Program-made: the position numbers and the translations under genes
Shown: one piece after another, positions 33,222 through 46,600 of the stretch
How the letters are laid out: every line of letters starts with the position of its first letter
How positions within the stretch are numbered: the stretch's first letter is position 1
The notes under the pieces: model-generated
Databases searched by the model: none
What the model saw: only the letters and a program-made list of their open reading frames with translations
What the model was told of the DNA's origin: nothing
NCBI RefSeq assembly: GCF_000208865.1
Contig: NC_018397.1
Coordinates: 2,232,001 to 2,296,000, forward strand
Direction: 5' to 3'
DNA from: Neospora caninum Liverpool
Lineage: Eukaryota > Apicomplexa > Conoidasida > Eucoccidiorida > Sarcocystidae
Length of the DNA: 64,000 bases

Positions 33222-36200
33222 CTACTCTTCGTCGCCGTCGCTCGCGAACGAACTCTCTGCACTCTCATCGTCTTCTTCCGAATCAGAAATTTTGTACTTT
33301 TTTGGGGAGGCCGCTGCCCGCCGTTGGGGGCGACTTGAACGGGGCGAAGGCTCGACGCTGTCGCGATCTGTGTGAAGGAGAAAACGCGAAATCTTGGGCG
33401 GACTAAAGGTGAAGTCGACAGATCGAGAAGAGGCTCAGACACGCGCGAGCCCGCGCGTCCAGAAAACGCGTCAGACACATCGAAACGGAAGGGTGAAGGC
33501 ACACGACAAAGACGAACTGAATGGCAACTCACGGGAGACGGATACGAAAAAAATAGAAGAGGCCATGAAGAGGAAACGAGATCCTTTGTGTCGATCTTCG
33601 GTGTCCAGCCTAGCTCTGACTGAGAGTTTGCTGCGCAAGAGAGAAAGGCCTTCTTCCTTTCGCGTCTTACCTGGACTTTCTTCATCTTCGTCACTGCTCG
33701 CTTTCTTCTTCGGCGTTGACTGTCTCCGAGCCTTGTTCGCCTTCGTTTTCGGCGTCGACTCCAGCGAAGCCTCGGCCTTCCGCTTCTTGGATTTCGTCTC
33801 CACTTCCTCGTCGCTTTCGTCTTCGGAAGAGAGAACAAGCACCTTCGACTTTCGTCTCTTCTGAATGCCCTGGCTCCCCTGACTAGCCACGCGGCTCCTC
33901 TCATTTCCCCCCAAAGAAGAGGAAGAAGAGACAGGCCGTTTTGTGGTCTCCTCGTCAGAGAGGAGAAAGAGAGACGTTTCCGAGCGGGCGGCGACCCTGC
34001 GGCGCCGGGTACAAGAGAAAAGGACGCGCAGATGAAAACAGACTGCAGAGCCCTCGCTTCGCGTGACAGATGAAAAAAAATCAAGACTCACACGCGACAG
34101 CCAGGCGATGCGGGCCTTACCCCTCTCTCTTGCTCAATCTTTTCTCTCGGGGTTCCTACCTCGCAGAGCCTTCCGCGGGCGAGTCCGGCGCTGCAGCCTC
34201 TCCGCCGTTTTTCTCGTCTGTTTCTGTGTCCTTCTTTTTCTCAGTTGTCGGTTTGTTCGCGATTCGCGACCCGAAGATCTCTTCCAGAGTCATTTGCTTC
34301 TTTTGCGAGGAAGACGCGTTCAAGATGCTACTCGTCGAAGAACCCATCTTCAGCCGTTCGAGGAGCGACAGAGGCTTCGTGATAGTCGGTGAAGGAAGAG
34401 AAGTTTTCGAGCGATCAGCAACGCTCGCTGCACAGACAACCCACAAAGTCGCGACCAATGAAAACGTCGTCACAACTCGACACATACATGCGTGCACACA
34501 TTCAAAAGCATTTTCTGTAAATGTCTGTATATATATATATATATATATATATAATGTTTGAGTATTCATGCACACACACACACACGGCGCGGACAGAGGA
34601 CATGCGCGAAACTGAGCGACCGGCGGAGCAAAAATCAACGGCGAAAGGACGCGTCGCGACCCCATAATGAAAGAGAGACAGAGAAAGAGAGATAGGGACA
34701 AAGAGAGAGAGAAACAGAGAAAGAGAGATAGGGACAAAGAGAGAGAGAAACAGAGAAAGAGAGAGAGGCACAAAGAGGGAGAAACAGAAAGAGAAGCAGA
34801 GGGAGAAACAGAGAGAGAAGAAAGAGAAACGGAGGGAGAAACAGAGAGAAAGAGAGAGAGGCACAAAGAGGGAGAAACCGAGAGAGAAGAAAGAGAAATG
34901 GAGGGAGAAACAGAGAGAGAAGAAAGAGAAACGGAGGGAGAAAGAGAGAAGAAAAAGAAACGGAGAAACCGAGAGAAGAAAGAGAAACGGAGGGAGAAAG
35001 GCAGTCGTGTGTGTGCGGTGGTCGGCGAGCTGGGGTGTGATGTGGATGAACAGCATCACGTCTTGACCGTGTTCGCCTGGGAAGTACTCGGCGACCGAAA
35101 GAGCGGCGAGGCTGCAAGGGTGACTTCCGTACCTCCGTTATCTCCCTCGGCGCTCTCCAAGGGCGCACTGACGTTCGTGCCGTTCGCCGCTGCGGCGGCG
35201 TCTTCTTTCTTCTTCGTTTCTTTCTCGTCCTGACTGTTTTTGTTCTGGACGGGGGTCGAGGCGGTCGGGACGGCGCGGCGGCGGTCCGAGGACGCTGGGG
35301 TGTTTGTACAGCTGAGAGCGCCAGCGCTAGCAGGCCGCGCACTCGGCAGAGTGCCTTTGCTTTTCGGCTTCTTCGCCGGCGTGTAGCTTTCTTCGTCGCT
35401 TTCGTCGATATCGCTCTCTTCTTCAGAAGACTCCGAAGAGATGCTTTCCTCGCTGGACGTGCTCTGGAGCGAAAACAGAAAAATATCGAGAAACGTCTGA
35501 GAACGCGAAGGCTTCCGAAGTTTCTCCCTATGCTCGACGGCGCGTCTTCGCCTGCCAGCTGGGACGTTGTTCACGATTTGACAAGAAAGCGCACTCGCTC
35601 GAATTCCCAAAAAGGCCGGTCTAGGCTGGCTAGGTTTCGCCCTCTTCTCTACGGAACAAACGCTCGCTGCGAGCAGATCTTTCCGCGAGTTTTCGTTCCT
35701 GGGGGTGCTTGTCTCTCGGCTTCCTGCTCTCCCGCGTGTGCCTGCTGGGGTTTCCACTCTCCTCTGTGCCGGCTTCGCATTTCCCGCCCGTCTCACGTGT
35801 TTCTTCTTCGCTGCCGGTTTGCCTTTCTGAGGCGCGGCTTTGAGCTTCTTCTTGGCCTGGAGCAACGCCTGGCCTGCGCGAGCTTTCTTCTGGAACCTGC
35901 GGCCTTCCTGCAGGAGCATCTCGTCGATTTCGTCCTAAAAGGAAACCAAGAGAGACACTGGAGATCCCCGCATGCGCAACAGAGGCGCCGGTTGGCGTCA
36001 AGACAGCACTCGAGCGGGCCTCTTCCCGAAACTCGAGGAGCGGCCCGAGACAAATAAAACGGGAGACGGCACGGGAAATTTACCGCGTCAGGTTGAAAGA
36101 CATGTGGAAGCTTTGAAGAAGGACAGAGAGACAAAGCCTCGCACGTTGTCTTTCTCGTTCACACGAAACGCCTTTTTGTACGAGCTCTTTTGCGGTACCT

Positions 36201-37597
36201 GCTTGTCTAGGGCAGCGACGAGAGCGTCGAGGTCGCGCTTCCAGAGTGTCTGTACAGACGTTCGCTTCAACTCCTCCAACTCAAGTTCTTTCTCGCGCAT
36301 TTCCCCGCGCAAATCCTCCACCTGCATAGGGCGGAACAGCCGGAAACGGAGAGTATATGAAACGGAGACAGACAGGCGAGACAGCAGGGAAAGGGGAGCG
36401 AGAAGAAACACTCACTTTTTCCAGCGTCAGACTCCACATGGGCATTCCCAGGAGATAGTCGTAGTGCTTCGCAGTGCACCCTGCAACGATCTCTTCTTCC
36501 TCCTCGCCGCCTTCCTGGAAAATCGGAATTCGAAACACCCAAATAAAAAGCTGCAGCCACAAAAGGCGAGCGAACTGGCGAGATGGAGAGACAAGCGGAG
36601 GTGAGAAAGGCGCGCGGGCCGCACGCAGTCTGAGGAGGCACGACCAAGCGAAAAGGCAGGCGAAAGACACTTGCGGAAGACGACGAAGTGTGGAAACCAC
36701 GAGAGCGAAATACTGATTTACCGCCAAAGCTTCGTCGTCCACAGCGATGTCTCGTTTGAGAGCTGCTCGAATGCCGGCGTTGGCGGCGTCTTCGATCTCC
36801 TTCATGGGATCATAGCCCTGGAAAGAAGGTGGACAAAACCACAAAGTGAATTTTAAATTTCCGAAAACATGGACGAAACAAATCGCAGACGCAGCTGAAA
36901 CGCCAGGCTCGCAGGGAACGAGCAGAAGCCCCACCTGTGTCTCTCTGTCTCCTCTAGGGACGTCCGCTACACTCACGCGCACGCAGCCGGGTAGGAAACG
37001 GCGTCAAGGGACACTTCACCTCCCAACCTTTATATCCATTCAATCGTAAACACGATCCTTCTGCCTTAAGCGACTCGGCAGACACTTCGCAGAGCGGAGA
37101 GTTGCGTTCTTGCGTTGCTTCGGCAAGGTGCGTCGTCTCTGCGCCTGGGGTCTACCTGAGAGAACAGTTCCTCGACGAGAACTTTCTTCCGTTTGTTGTT
37201 GATGATGAGCTGGCCGTTGACAACTGCGAGAATGAATCTCAGACGATTGCTCAGGATCCTCCGCGACTTCTCGAGCATCGCTAAGCAGTACGCCTTTCTT
37301 CTCTGCAGCAATTAACACAGAAAACGCAACGAAGCACCAGGCCTGCCACAGCTGTTCCACACACACGGCCTCGCACCTTCTCTCAATTCCCAGCATCGAT
37401 TCTCAGGCACATACATGCATTCGTGTACATACGCGTCCCAGACCCATGTGACAAGCTACGCATGCGTATACCAGTACATACATAGGTACATACGTATGTA
37501 TATGCCTACGTATGTTCATGTATATATACATATATATACATATACATATACATATATATATTTACATGTACCCATATTAACATATACACACATATAT

Positions 37598-37637
<40 letters not shown>

Positions 37638-40600
37638 CCGTATACGTAGACACGTGTAGGAATGCGAGGGATTATTGTGGCGCTTACGTGGTAGAAATCA
37701 AGTCGAATGGGGGCGAATTCTTTGATGATCTCGAGCTCGTTGGCGTAGCGTTGCACCCTGCCGTGGGGGTCAAAGAGCGTCAAGTTGGTGGTGCTGAGAG
37801 ACGTCTTGAGCTTGAAGTATTTCTCGAGGCCTTCTCGCTCCGGCCTCTCGAGGCGCTCTGAAAAAACAAAGGAAACCCGTTTTCTTCTCTCTTGGAACTC
37901 TCTCTCTCTCGGCGGAACGCCCCGCTTCTGTCCTCTCTCCGCGGATGTCCACCCGTTCTGCATGGCCTTCTCACCTTCCGAAACCTTCACAGTGAAGTGG
38001 ATCTCCTCGTGCGAGCTGCAATCTCGATAGTCGGCAATCAACGTGTCCCGCTTCTCCGCTGTCGGGAGATTCTCCTCTAGCCACTCTTTGTAGTCCTGCA
38101 AAAAGCGGAGAGACTCGAGGTGAAAACGCCCTGCACATCCCCAACTCAGCCCCGATGCCTGATTTGGTTTTACATCGAATTACTATAGTTGCCTTCCTCT
38201 GGGATATGGATTCCCAGGGGGACAAAACAGCGACAGTCCACGCTCAGTCTCTACCAGAGACAGTACTTTTGTGACCCCAGGATGGTTTAAGAAGCCAATG
38301 TTTGGGCCGTTTTAGCGTCCGAACTATGGAACCACGCGTATCAACTTTGATGCACACATGGACATACTCCTCACATACATGTGTGTGTGTGCCGCGATAG
38401 AGAAAAACACGAAAAGTTGCCTAACCATTTGCCTGCGTATGTATGTGTATATGTAGTTTTCGCGGTACGCAGCCCGTCCCTCTTCTCCCTCGCCTTGAAA
38501 GCTTTTTTTCAATGGAGCTGGAAACACCCGCGAGACGCTTCCCTCCTTGTCTGTTGTCTGACCTACCTGAGTCCACTTTTTGATGGGCAGTTCCGTAATT
38601 TCGAACGCGCCTTCTCCGCATTTTTCGACGAGGCCGCTCGTCTCGAATCCAGTGCCTGCTGAATTCTCCTCAATTTTGCCTCGGAAGCCTCGGTACCAAG
38701 GAGTCATTCGCTGCATCTCCTCGCCGTCGATGTATCTATCGAAAAGGACAAACGAAAGACGTCTCAAGCATGGCACGAGCGGCGACGCGAGTTCAGTTCA
38801 AAGCCGCTCGAGACGTGCCTGTCTCTCTGCATCCTTTCCGCCTTTTCGCACTTTGTGGTTAAGAAACCGACTGTCCACAGTCTATCTCTCTCTCTTCCCC
38901 CAACGGGACAGCGCTACATCCCCGCCAGGCCGATTTCTTGGCGTTGGATTCTTCCGTTTCGACGCGGTCTTCTCTGTTCTCGCGGCTTCGTTTCGACGAA
39001 CCTTCTCAGGTTTTCGATGACGTCTCTGGGGTTGTAGTTTGGGACGAAGGAAGACCAGCCCGTTCCGATGCCTTCGCTACCGTTGATGAGGACGGTGGGG
39101 ATGACGGGGACATACATCTTGGGCTCGATTCTCTGGCCCTCTTCGTATTCGTACTCGAGCTGAGGAAAGGAGACAAAAGCACGCGCGTTTCCACCAGCTG
39201 CGGGTCGCCTCAGCCCTTAGCAGGTTCTCTGCTTCTGCGTCGAATGGGAAAAGCGAGACAAAAAACGGGCGACGCTCCCCGGAGGTCTGCGAAGCAGCCC
39301 CGCTCTCCACTTCTCCTTCACACACAGATTCTCTTTGCCCCTGGGAGAGAACGGCCTTACAATCGGATCGTCAGCTTCGTGGAAAACCAGGCGTGTGTAG
39401 AAGGCGAGGCGAGTGAAGATGTAACGAGCAGCCGAAGCGTCTTTTCCACCTTCTTTCCTCGACCCAAACTGACCTGAAGAGACACAAACGAGAGGCGGTG
39501 CCGAGAGCGGGGTCTACATCTGTCCTCGGATTTCGGGAGCGAGACAGACACGATTGAAACGTCGGGAAGACGGAACACCAGAAGAGACATGTGGAAGAAG
39601 AAAAGGCGACGCCCTCTTACCGACAGGCTCCAGAAAGTTGAGGTTGTTGCTGCCGACGAAGCGCTGTGCCATGGTCACAATCGTCTGTTGCAGACTCGCT
39701 TCTCCGTGGTGATAGGCACTGACTTCAGCGACGTAACCTGCCAGCTGCGCCACTTTGATCTCGTGCTTCATGTTCTTCTTGATGCATGCAAACAAAACTT
39801 TGCGCTGCCCAGGCTTCCAGCCGTCGACCTGAGAGGAGCGAAAAAGACAGGAACAAAAGGCAGAGCAGAGAGAGAAAACGCGCGTCAAAACTGGAAAAGA
39901 CAGGCGCCCGCTCGCCTCCGTCTCCTCGTTCGGTCTGACGCGTCGACGCTCGGGCCCCACAGCGACACGAGAGCGACGGAGTCTCTTCTCTTCTGCTGTC
40001 TTTTTCTCTCTTTCCCTCTCTTTTTCCGTCTGCCTGTGCCGTGTCGGTCTGCGGGATGTATGGAGAATCCGCTGCTTAGAGACGCAAAAAGACGTCTGTA
40101 TCCGCTCGTGGCCAGGTTCACTGCAGGGAACATGTGCGGGTGAACTCGGTCTCTTCTCGGCGTCTCGAGAAGGAAACAAGCGCGATTGAGGGACGACTCT
40201 CAGGAAAAACATGGAGGGGGACCGTGTCGACATCCGCTCGTTTCTCTCGCGCCCCAGTGAGGAAAGAGAGAATTGTCCCGCGGCCTTCGCGGCGGCGGCC
40301 GGGTTTTCATGCGACGTGTCTCTTTGAGCGTGAGAAGAGAATTGCCCACAGACATACACCCTCAGAACCCATGCATTATAGAGAGAGGGATGTGCATGTG
40401 GAAAATGGCTGCATGCAAACATATACGTATGCATGTCGGTATCTGCAAATGTGTATGTGTGCATGTGTATATACGCATCCGTCTACAGATCTATAGAGTG
40501 TATAGTTGCACATATTTGTGCGCCGGAACAGGCAGGATCCATTCGGATTCGAGGTTCACCAGCTGTGGAATGGAGCGTTCTGTGTCGTATCTGGAGAAGA

Positions 40601-43600
40601 GAATCAATTCCTTGTTGACGAAATCGGCGTAGGACAAGCTGGAGGCATTGTGATCGACGAAGGTGCCTTCTTGGTAGCTCTGCAGCCAGCGCTTGCGGTC
40701 TTCAGCCCGCCGTTTGTTGAAAGCCATGTCAATCAACTCTCCATCGTGTTGACCTGAAGAGTGGAACGGCGTGAGAAAAAAGATCGAGGTAGTGCGGCTA
40801 GAAGATCAGAGGGCTACAGCAGGCGCCGGAGAATCCGTTGCTTAGAGACGCAAAAGGACGTCTGCATCCGCGGCCACGTTGGCTAGGTGAATGTACTGGA
40901 AACTACCCTTCAGGCCCAGCGCATATTTGAAAAACCGAATTTGCAGAATGTAACGCAAGTGTAACAGGTTAGGGTAAACCCAACTGAGGCCGCTTGCGCT
41001 CTGGCAGGTGTCCGTTGCTCGCTCTGAAGAAAGAGAAACGGAAAAACAGGGCAAACTTACCGGACCAAACGAAATCGATCTGGTGCTTCGACAGGTCGTT
41101 GAAATACTCCTTGAACTCGCGATCCGTCGACGTTCCCAAACCCTCGAGAGCGCATGCAGACCAAAAACCCAAAGCGGATGCTTCTTTCCTCGGAAGACAC
41201 GTAGATCATCTATGCAGACACCAGTCTACACGCATGTTCGTGTGTGTGTGTATACAGGTGAAGACCAAGCGAAAGAGAGAAAGAAGAAAGAGAGGAAGGA
41301 ATGGAGACCCCGGGAGAGACCGGCAGGCAGCATCGACCCTATGGGCACTGTCTCTAGGGTCATTTTTGCGCTGTCTCCCCTTCGTCGCGGCAGGGTGCAC
41401 GCATACCTACAAGCGCGCACGCAAGTCCTGGCAGGCGAGTTTAACAAAAAACGATATGAGAATGTGTACATGGAAAAGTGGATTGGAACGCATGCGACGG
41501 TCTCATTGTTGAACGGAAAACGCGAATCGGTGCATGTGGTGATCAGTAGGAGAGAAAGCCTGTCAACTTCCGCGAGTGGTTTTATCGAACGCGTTTGACC
41601 CGAGTCGCGGCGAGTACTCGGTACCTTGTAGTATTTGATTCTCCAGCCTGTAGTGTTGCAAGACCGCTTCCACTGCTCGTACTCGGGGATGGTGTAGAAC
41701 GCCTTCTCGACGTTGTTCTTGGAAACCTGAGGCGCGCAAAAACAGAGCGCCGTAAATCAAAAGCGAGACGACAACAGGACACGCGAGACGCATCAGAAGC
41801 AAAAGAAAACCCAGCTGAGGGGAGACGACGGCACGCCGAGCAAAGACAAAAGAAGAGAGAAGAGCAGGAGACGAAGGACGAGGAAAAATGCTTTGAGGCG
41901 ACACACGCAGAGCGCGGAGCGAGACACCGCGGGGGATGGATGTCGGGGAAAAAGATCCCAAAAGGAAAGAACGTTTTGAGCGCCCTTGTGTTGCGGCAGC
42001 ATGTTTCGTGGCAAACGCTTTTTGCTACACGTTTCCAAAAGAGCCACAAAAACGCAGCCAAGAAAGAGCCGGGGAAATACCCGGGGTTCCACGCGAGCTG
42101 TACGCGGATCCCTTTTCCGGCCTTCAAAGATCTCGTTTGTTCGCGCAATCTCTCACTTTGACAATGGGAGTGAGGAACGCCTTGAGAAAGCCTCGGCACT
42201 TGAGAAGCTGCGGCCAGTAGTGATGCATCATGTTGATCAACAACCCCTTGATGTGAGATCCGTCGTGGTCCTGCAAAACAAGAACAGCCACTTCACGCGT
42301 CAGGTCTCCGACCTCTCTTTCTCTCCACTCTGCTTCGGCGTCTCTTCCGACTTCTGACCCTCTCTTCGTCGCACGCGCCGTCGCCTCTGGAATGCGCCGT
42401 CACAAAAAGTGGTTTTGGTCCTTGCCGCCCGTCGCTTCTTACTTGATCGGTCATGATCATCACGGAGCCGTACCGCAGGCCGCGAGCGTCCTCGGTTCTG
42501 TCGTTCACTTGGAGGCCGACTATCTTCAAGATGTTTTGGATTTCTTTGTTCTCCGTCAACTGTTTGAACGACGCATCGCGCACGTTCAGAAGTTTACCCT
42601 GAAAAAGAGAAAGACCGAAAGATCGAGGAACTCGAAAGATAACGCGACCAAGCACGCCTCAAGTCGCTTTCATTTATCCGTACACTTATGTCTAGGAGAC
42701 ACACCGCTACCTCTCTCGCGCATCCAGTGGTCTGTATGTACACCGGAGTTCTGCTGTCTGAGCCGAAATACGTCCACGAACACAAGCGCCCATGCAAAGA
42801 CACAAAGGCGGCCATCAAACATTCAAAGCCGTATCTACACACACATTCAACAGACAGGGGCACCGACGACAGGCAGCATTGCCGTGTTTCAAGAGCTGGA
42901 CAAATCGCAGAAATGAGATCTGTAGCGGTGATCTCCGGCGAGATTCGAGAGCCAGCAACAGCCAGGAACCTCCTCCCGAACGAGGGCTGCTCCATTTGAG
43001 TGTCTGCCGCGAGGCTGCACGTAGCGTTTCTGGTTCAACACGAGAACGCCAAACCCCGTGAACGTGAAGACAAGATTTACCCTCAAAGGGAAGACGCCGT
43101 AGCGGTCTCTGCCGACGACGGAAAGTCCAGCAAGACAAGACGTCTTGGCACTGTCTCCTTCCGTGAGAATCAGCGTGCATTCCTGCGAATGTCGTCCTCC
43201 CGCGTCGTTCGCGTCTTCCAGTTTCGGGATGCCAGAAAGTCGCTCGCGGCCTTTCGTCTTGCCCACTTTCATCTGTTTCCGCAGCTCCACCTGGAAAAGA
43301 GAGCCGCAAGTCCCGAAATCCCAGAGGCCAAATGCGAAAGAGCGACACCAAGTCCAGGTTCCAAACGCAACTGCTGGCGAGCACCCACGCTGGGCCACCC
43401 AATTTTTGCTTAGCACAAAAGAACTGTTTCAAACACGACAACTCTACAAGGGGAAGTGCGAGATGCTTTCAAATATAGGCCAGAGCTCCCTATACTCCGT
43501 GCATTTCACCTGGTCATGACAAGCGCAAGACAACTTGGATCCGACAAACCAGGCCGTTCAAGACCTCAATCAAGAGTCCAAAGAAGAAGGCCAAGCGAGA

Positions 43601-46600
43601 GAGGGAAGTGAGCCCCGAGAAGGAGACAGCCGGCTGCCGTTTCAGGGGAAGAAGTGGAAGGGGTCGGTGGCCGGAAATTACGAGTCCAATGCATGCGCAA
43701 ACACCTGTCTCCCTCGTTCTCTCAAAAACGGAGATGCGGCGAAGACTGACAGGAGAAACCTAGAGATGCCTCCGTTCGCCAGCCGTCTTCCCCCGAAGGA
43801 AAAGAGAGATCCTCCGAAGAATGGACTGTGTTTTTTCCTGGATGTTCCGCCTCGAGGGCAACTTCACTCGCACTGTTTCTTGCGAGGATGCATGCGCGTC
43901 TTCCTCACCTGCTGCTTCGTCTGGGCCCAGAGAACGACGTTCTCCACGATGGACGACTTCACAACCGCGCCGATGGTTTTGTCAGCTAGCGTGCACTTGC
44001 TGCCAAACTTGGCAGGCTTCGTCGTCAGCGTTTCCTTCGTTTGCGAATCGAACGCCGGATTGACAATCAGACAGGAGACGAAGATCCAAAGATGCTGCCT
44101 GCAAAAAGCAGAGAGGAGACAGTCGGAGAGGAACCCGCGAAGAGTGGTGCAGAGACACTTTTGGCGGATGCGGGCGAACGTCGACAGGTTCAGGAATCCA
44201 AACAGGAGAACAGCAGAAACCAGTCAAAAAGCGCACACGCAGGCAACGCAGAAGTTGACGGTCTCTCTTTCGCCGCAGGCACTTCCCCGCCGAATGCGAA
44301 AAGAGCCGGAAGAGACGTACAGGGGGCATGCGAAGAAGCAAACGACTGGATTACACAGATAGCGTGAACAAAGGCAGAGAGGTGGAGACAGCCCCATCGG
44401 CAAGTGTCGCCAACGGGTAAGACGCACTTGACATGAGCAGCTTTGATTTCCATGCCGCCTTTGTTTTTTGTGTTTGCTTTCTTCACAATGGCCGCGAGGA
44501 GAGGCTCGAGAACATGCGTGACGTGCGAGCCGCCCTTTGTCGTGCAAATGCTGTTGACGAAGGAGACCTGTTGAAACTGCCCGCCATCTGCAGACGAGGG
44601 AAAGAAGCCGAAAGCAACAGGCACTGCCGAAACCTTAACGTCACCTCGAACAAGCGACGGAGAAAGCCGCGCCAGCCGTAAATTGTCTAGGCGAAAGTGG
44701 GAGGTTTGAAGAACCGGAGACAGTTGCTCGCGCAATCCGGGCCCGCATGCAACCCTCTGTCTCGCCACTCTCGGTGAGAAGCGAGTTCGCGCGCCGCGTC
44801 CGCTGCACAGGCTTCACCCAGCGACTGGAGTCACGATCTCCGTGCAGAAGAACGCAGGGAGAAGTGCTCCTTTCCGCCTCACCGGTAGAGGAGATTACGA
44901 TTTCCCATCTCCATTGTTTTTCGTGGATTTTGATGACTTTCGTTTCGACGCCGTTCTCGGTCTCCTCGTCGTCCTGGCCGTCTTTCTTCCGCTTCTTCGC
45001 CCCCTTCTTGCGTTTCGGCCCTTCGTCCCAGTCGTCGTCAGAATCGTCGCCTGCGTCGTCCTCGTCCTTCTCCTTGCGCGGCTTCTCGCTCTTCCGCCCG
45101 CCGAGATACAAATCCACGTACTGGCTGAACGAGCTGACGTCGATTCGCGTCCCGTTCAAGAACACTCTCACCCCCGCCGTCCCAGCCAAGTCGTACGCAC
45201 GTTTCCGCAGCAGAGAGAGCGAATCGTCGTCGAACCTGCGCACAGATTGCAGTCGCCGGAGCGCCGCCGGTCCGCTGGGTGAAAAGGCGTGAACGCGCAA
45301 CGCTCGCGAGTCGACGCCACTTGCGCTACAGTCGACCGTAGTATGCGTCCACATCGATACCCCTCAAACCGAACAAACAGAAACATTAAGTACCTGGGAC
45401 ACTGAATGTATGACTCCAGTTACGAGACACAGACAACCGTGTTCCCTTGCGGCGGAAGCAACCTGTGTCTGTGTACAGAAATGTGTCATTGTAGCAACCG
45501 CACTCACAGGCACACGAACTGACGTATCTTTGTGAAACAGAGAGTCAAAGCTTCATCCTCTTAAGTACATATCTACATATACACGTAGGGGCAGATATTA
45601 TATCTGGACGTATGGATCAAACATACGCATTCATAGGTATGCAAGTGCACGCGTGTTGGTACATGTGCAGAAAAATATAAATGCACGTGTGTGTCTTTCC
45701 GTCGTCGTATTTGGAGATCGGCCCCGGGGAAAAAAGGGACTCGAGTGGAGAAAGGAACTCACCCCCTCATGCCGAACTTGGCGAAGTCGGGAACGAATGA
45801 AATCTTCACGTAGTCTGTCCCATTATAGGAGGAGATTTCCGGCTCGGTTTTCTGACCCATGTTGCGCGTCCAAGTCATCTTAAATTTCCTGCATGCATGC
45901 AAACCGAACCGCGACACAACGGCGCTCCTCGCGCGGTGTACATACCGCACGCGTGCTCCCGTGAGCTCGTCTCGACCCACGCAACGCAACTTCTTGCTTC
46001 TGCGATTTCTGGAGATCTCTCTGCCGGCATCAGAAAACTGCGTGTGTGTGCCGTGTGAACCCATGTGAAAAGCATGTATGTATATATATATATATATATA
46101 CGTAAAGTTTCACGTGCCTATGCATATCCGTTTGCTTTCCTTTTACCACCGTGTATCTACCGGTTCGTCTCTTTCTCTGCAGTTAAGAGTGTTAGGTCCG
46201 TGCATTTACGAACTCGTTCCGCCTGCGAAAGCTCCGACACTCGATGCATCCCGGCAAAATACAAAATAAAGCTAATGAACATGATCGCAAATAAATATTT
46301 CGCTACCTACGCATACACGCATATATATATATATATACATACATCATACTGAAATACAGATTAAGGTGTCCCTCCACATAGGGGCGTTTGATAGATGTGG
46401 ACCGTGGTCCATTTGCGGCTCGACGTGTGCATGCCGTTGTTAATGTTTAAGAGATCGCTTTTCAGCCCATGTTCGCCTCAGCGTACTTCTTCCTCTCGCC
46501 GTCTGCGCATTCGACTGTGAACTCGCTACTGAAGATGTTCGTCAACTTGGCGCCGTATCCATTTCGTCCTCCTGTGACACGGCACTCGCTGTCGTCGTAG

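Noticed and set aside
34669..35000. CRISPR-like or tandem protein-coding repeat
   Set aside because: The units are imperfect purine-rich simple sequence without conserved spacers, and lie in an intron of a well-supported gene.
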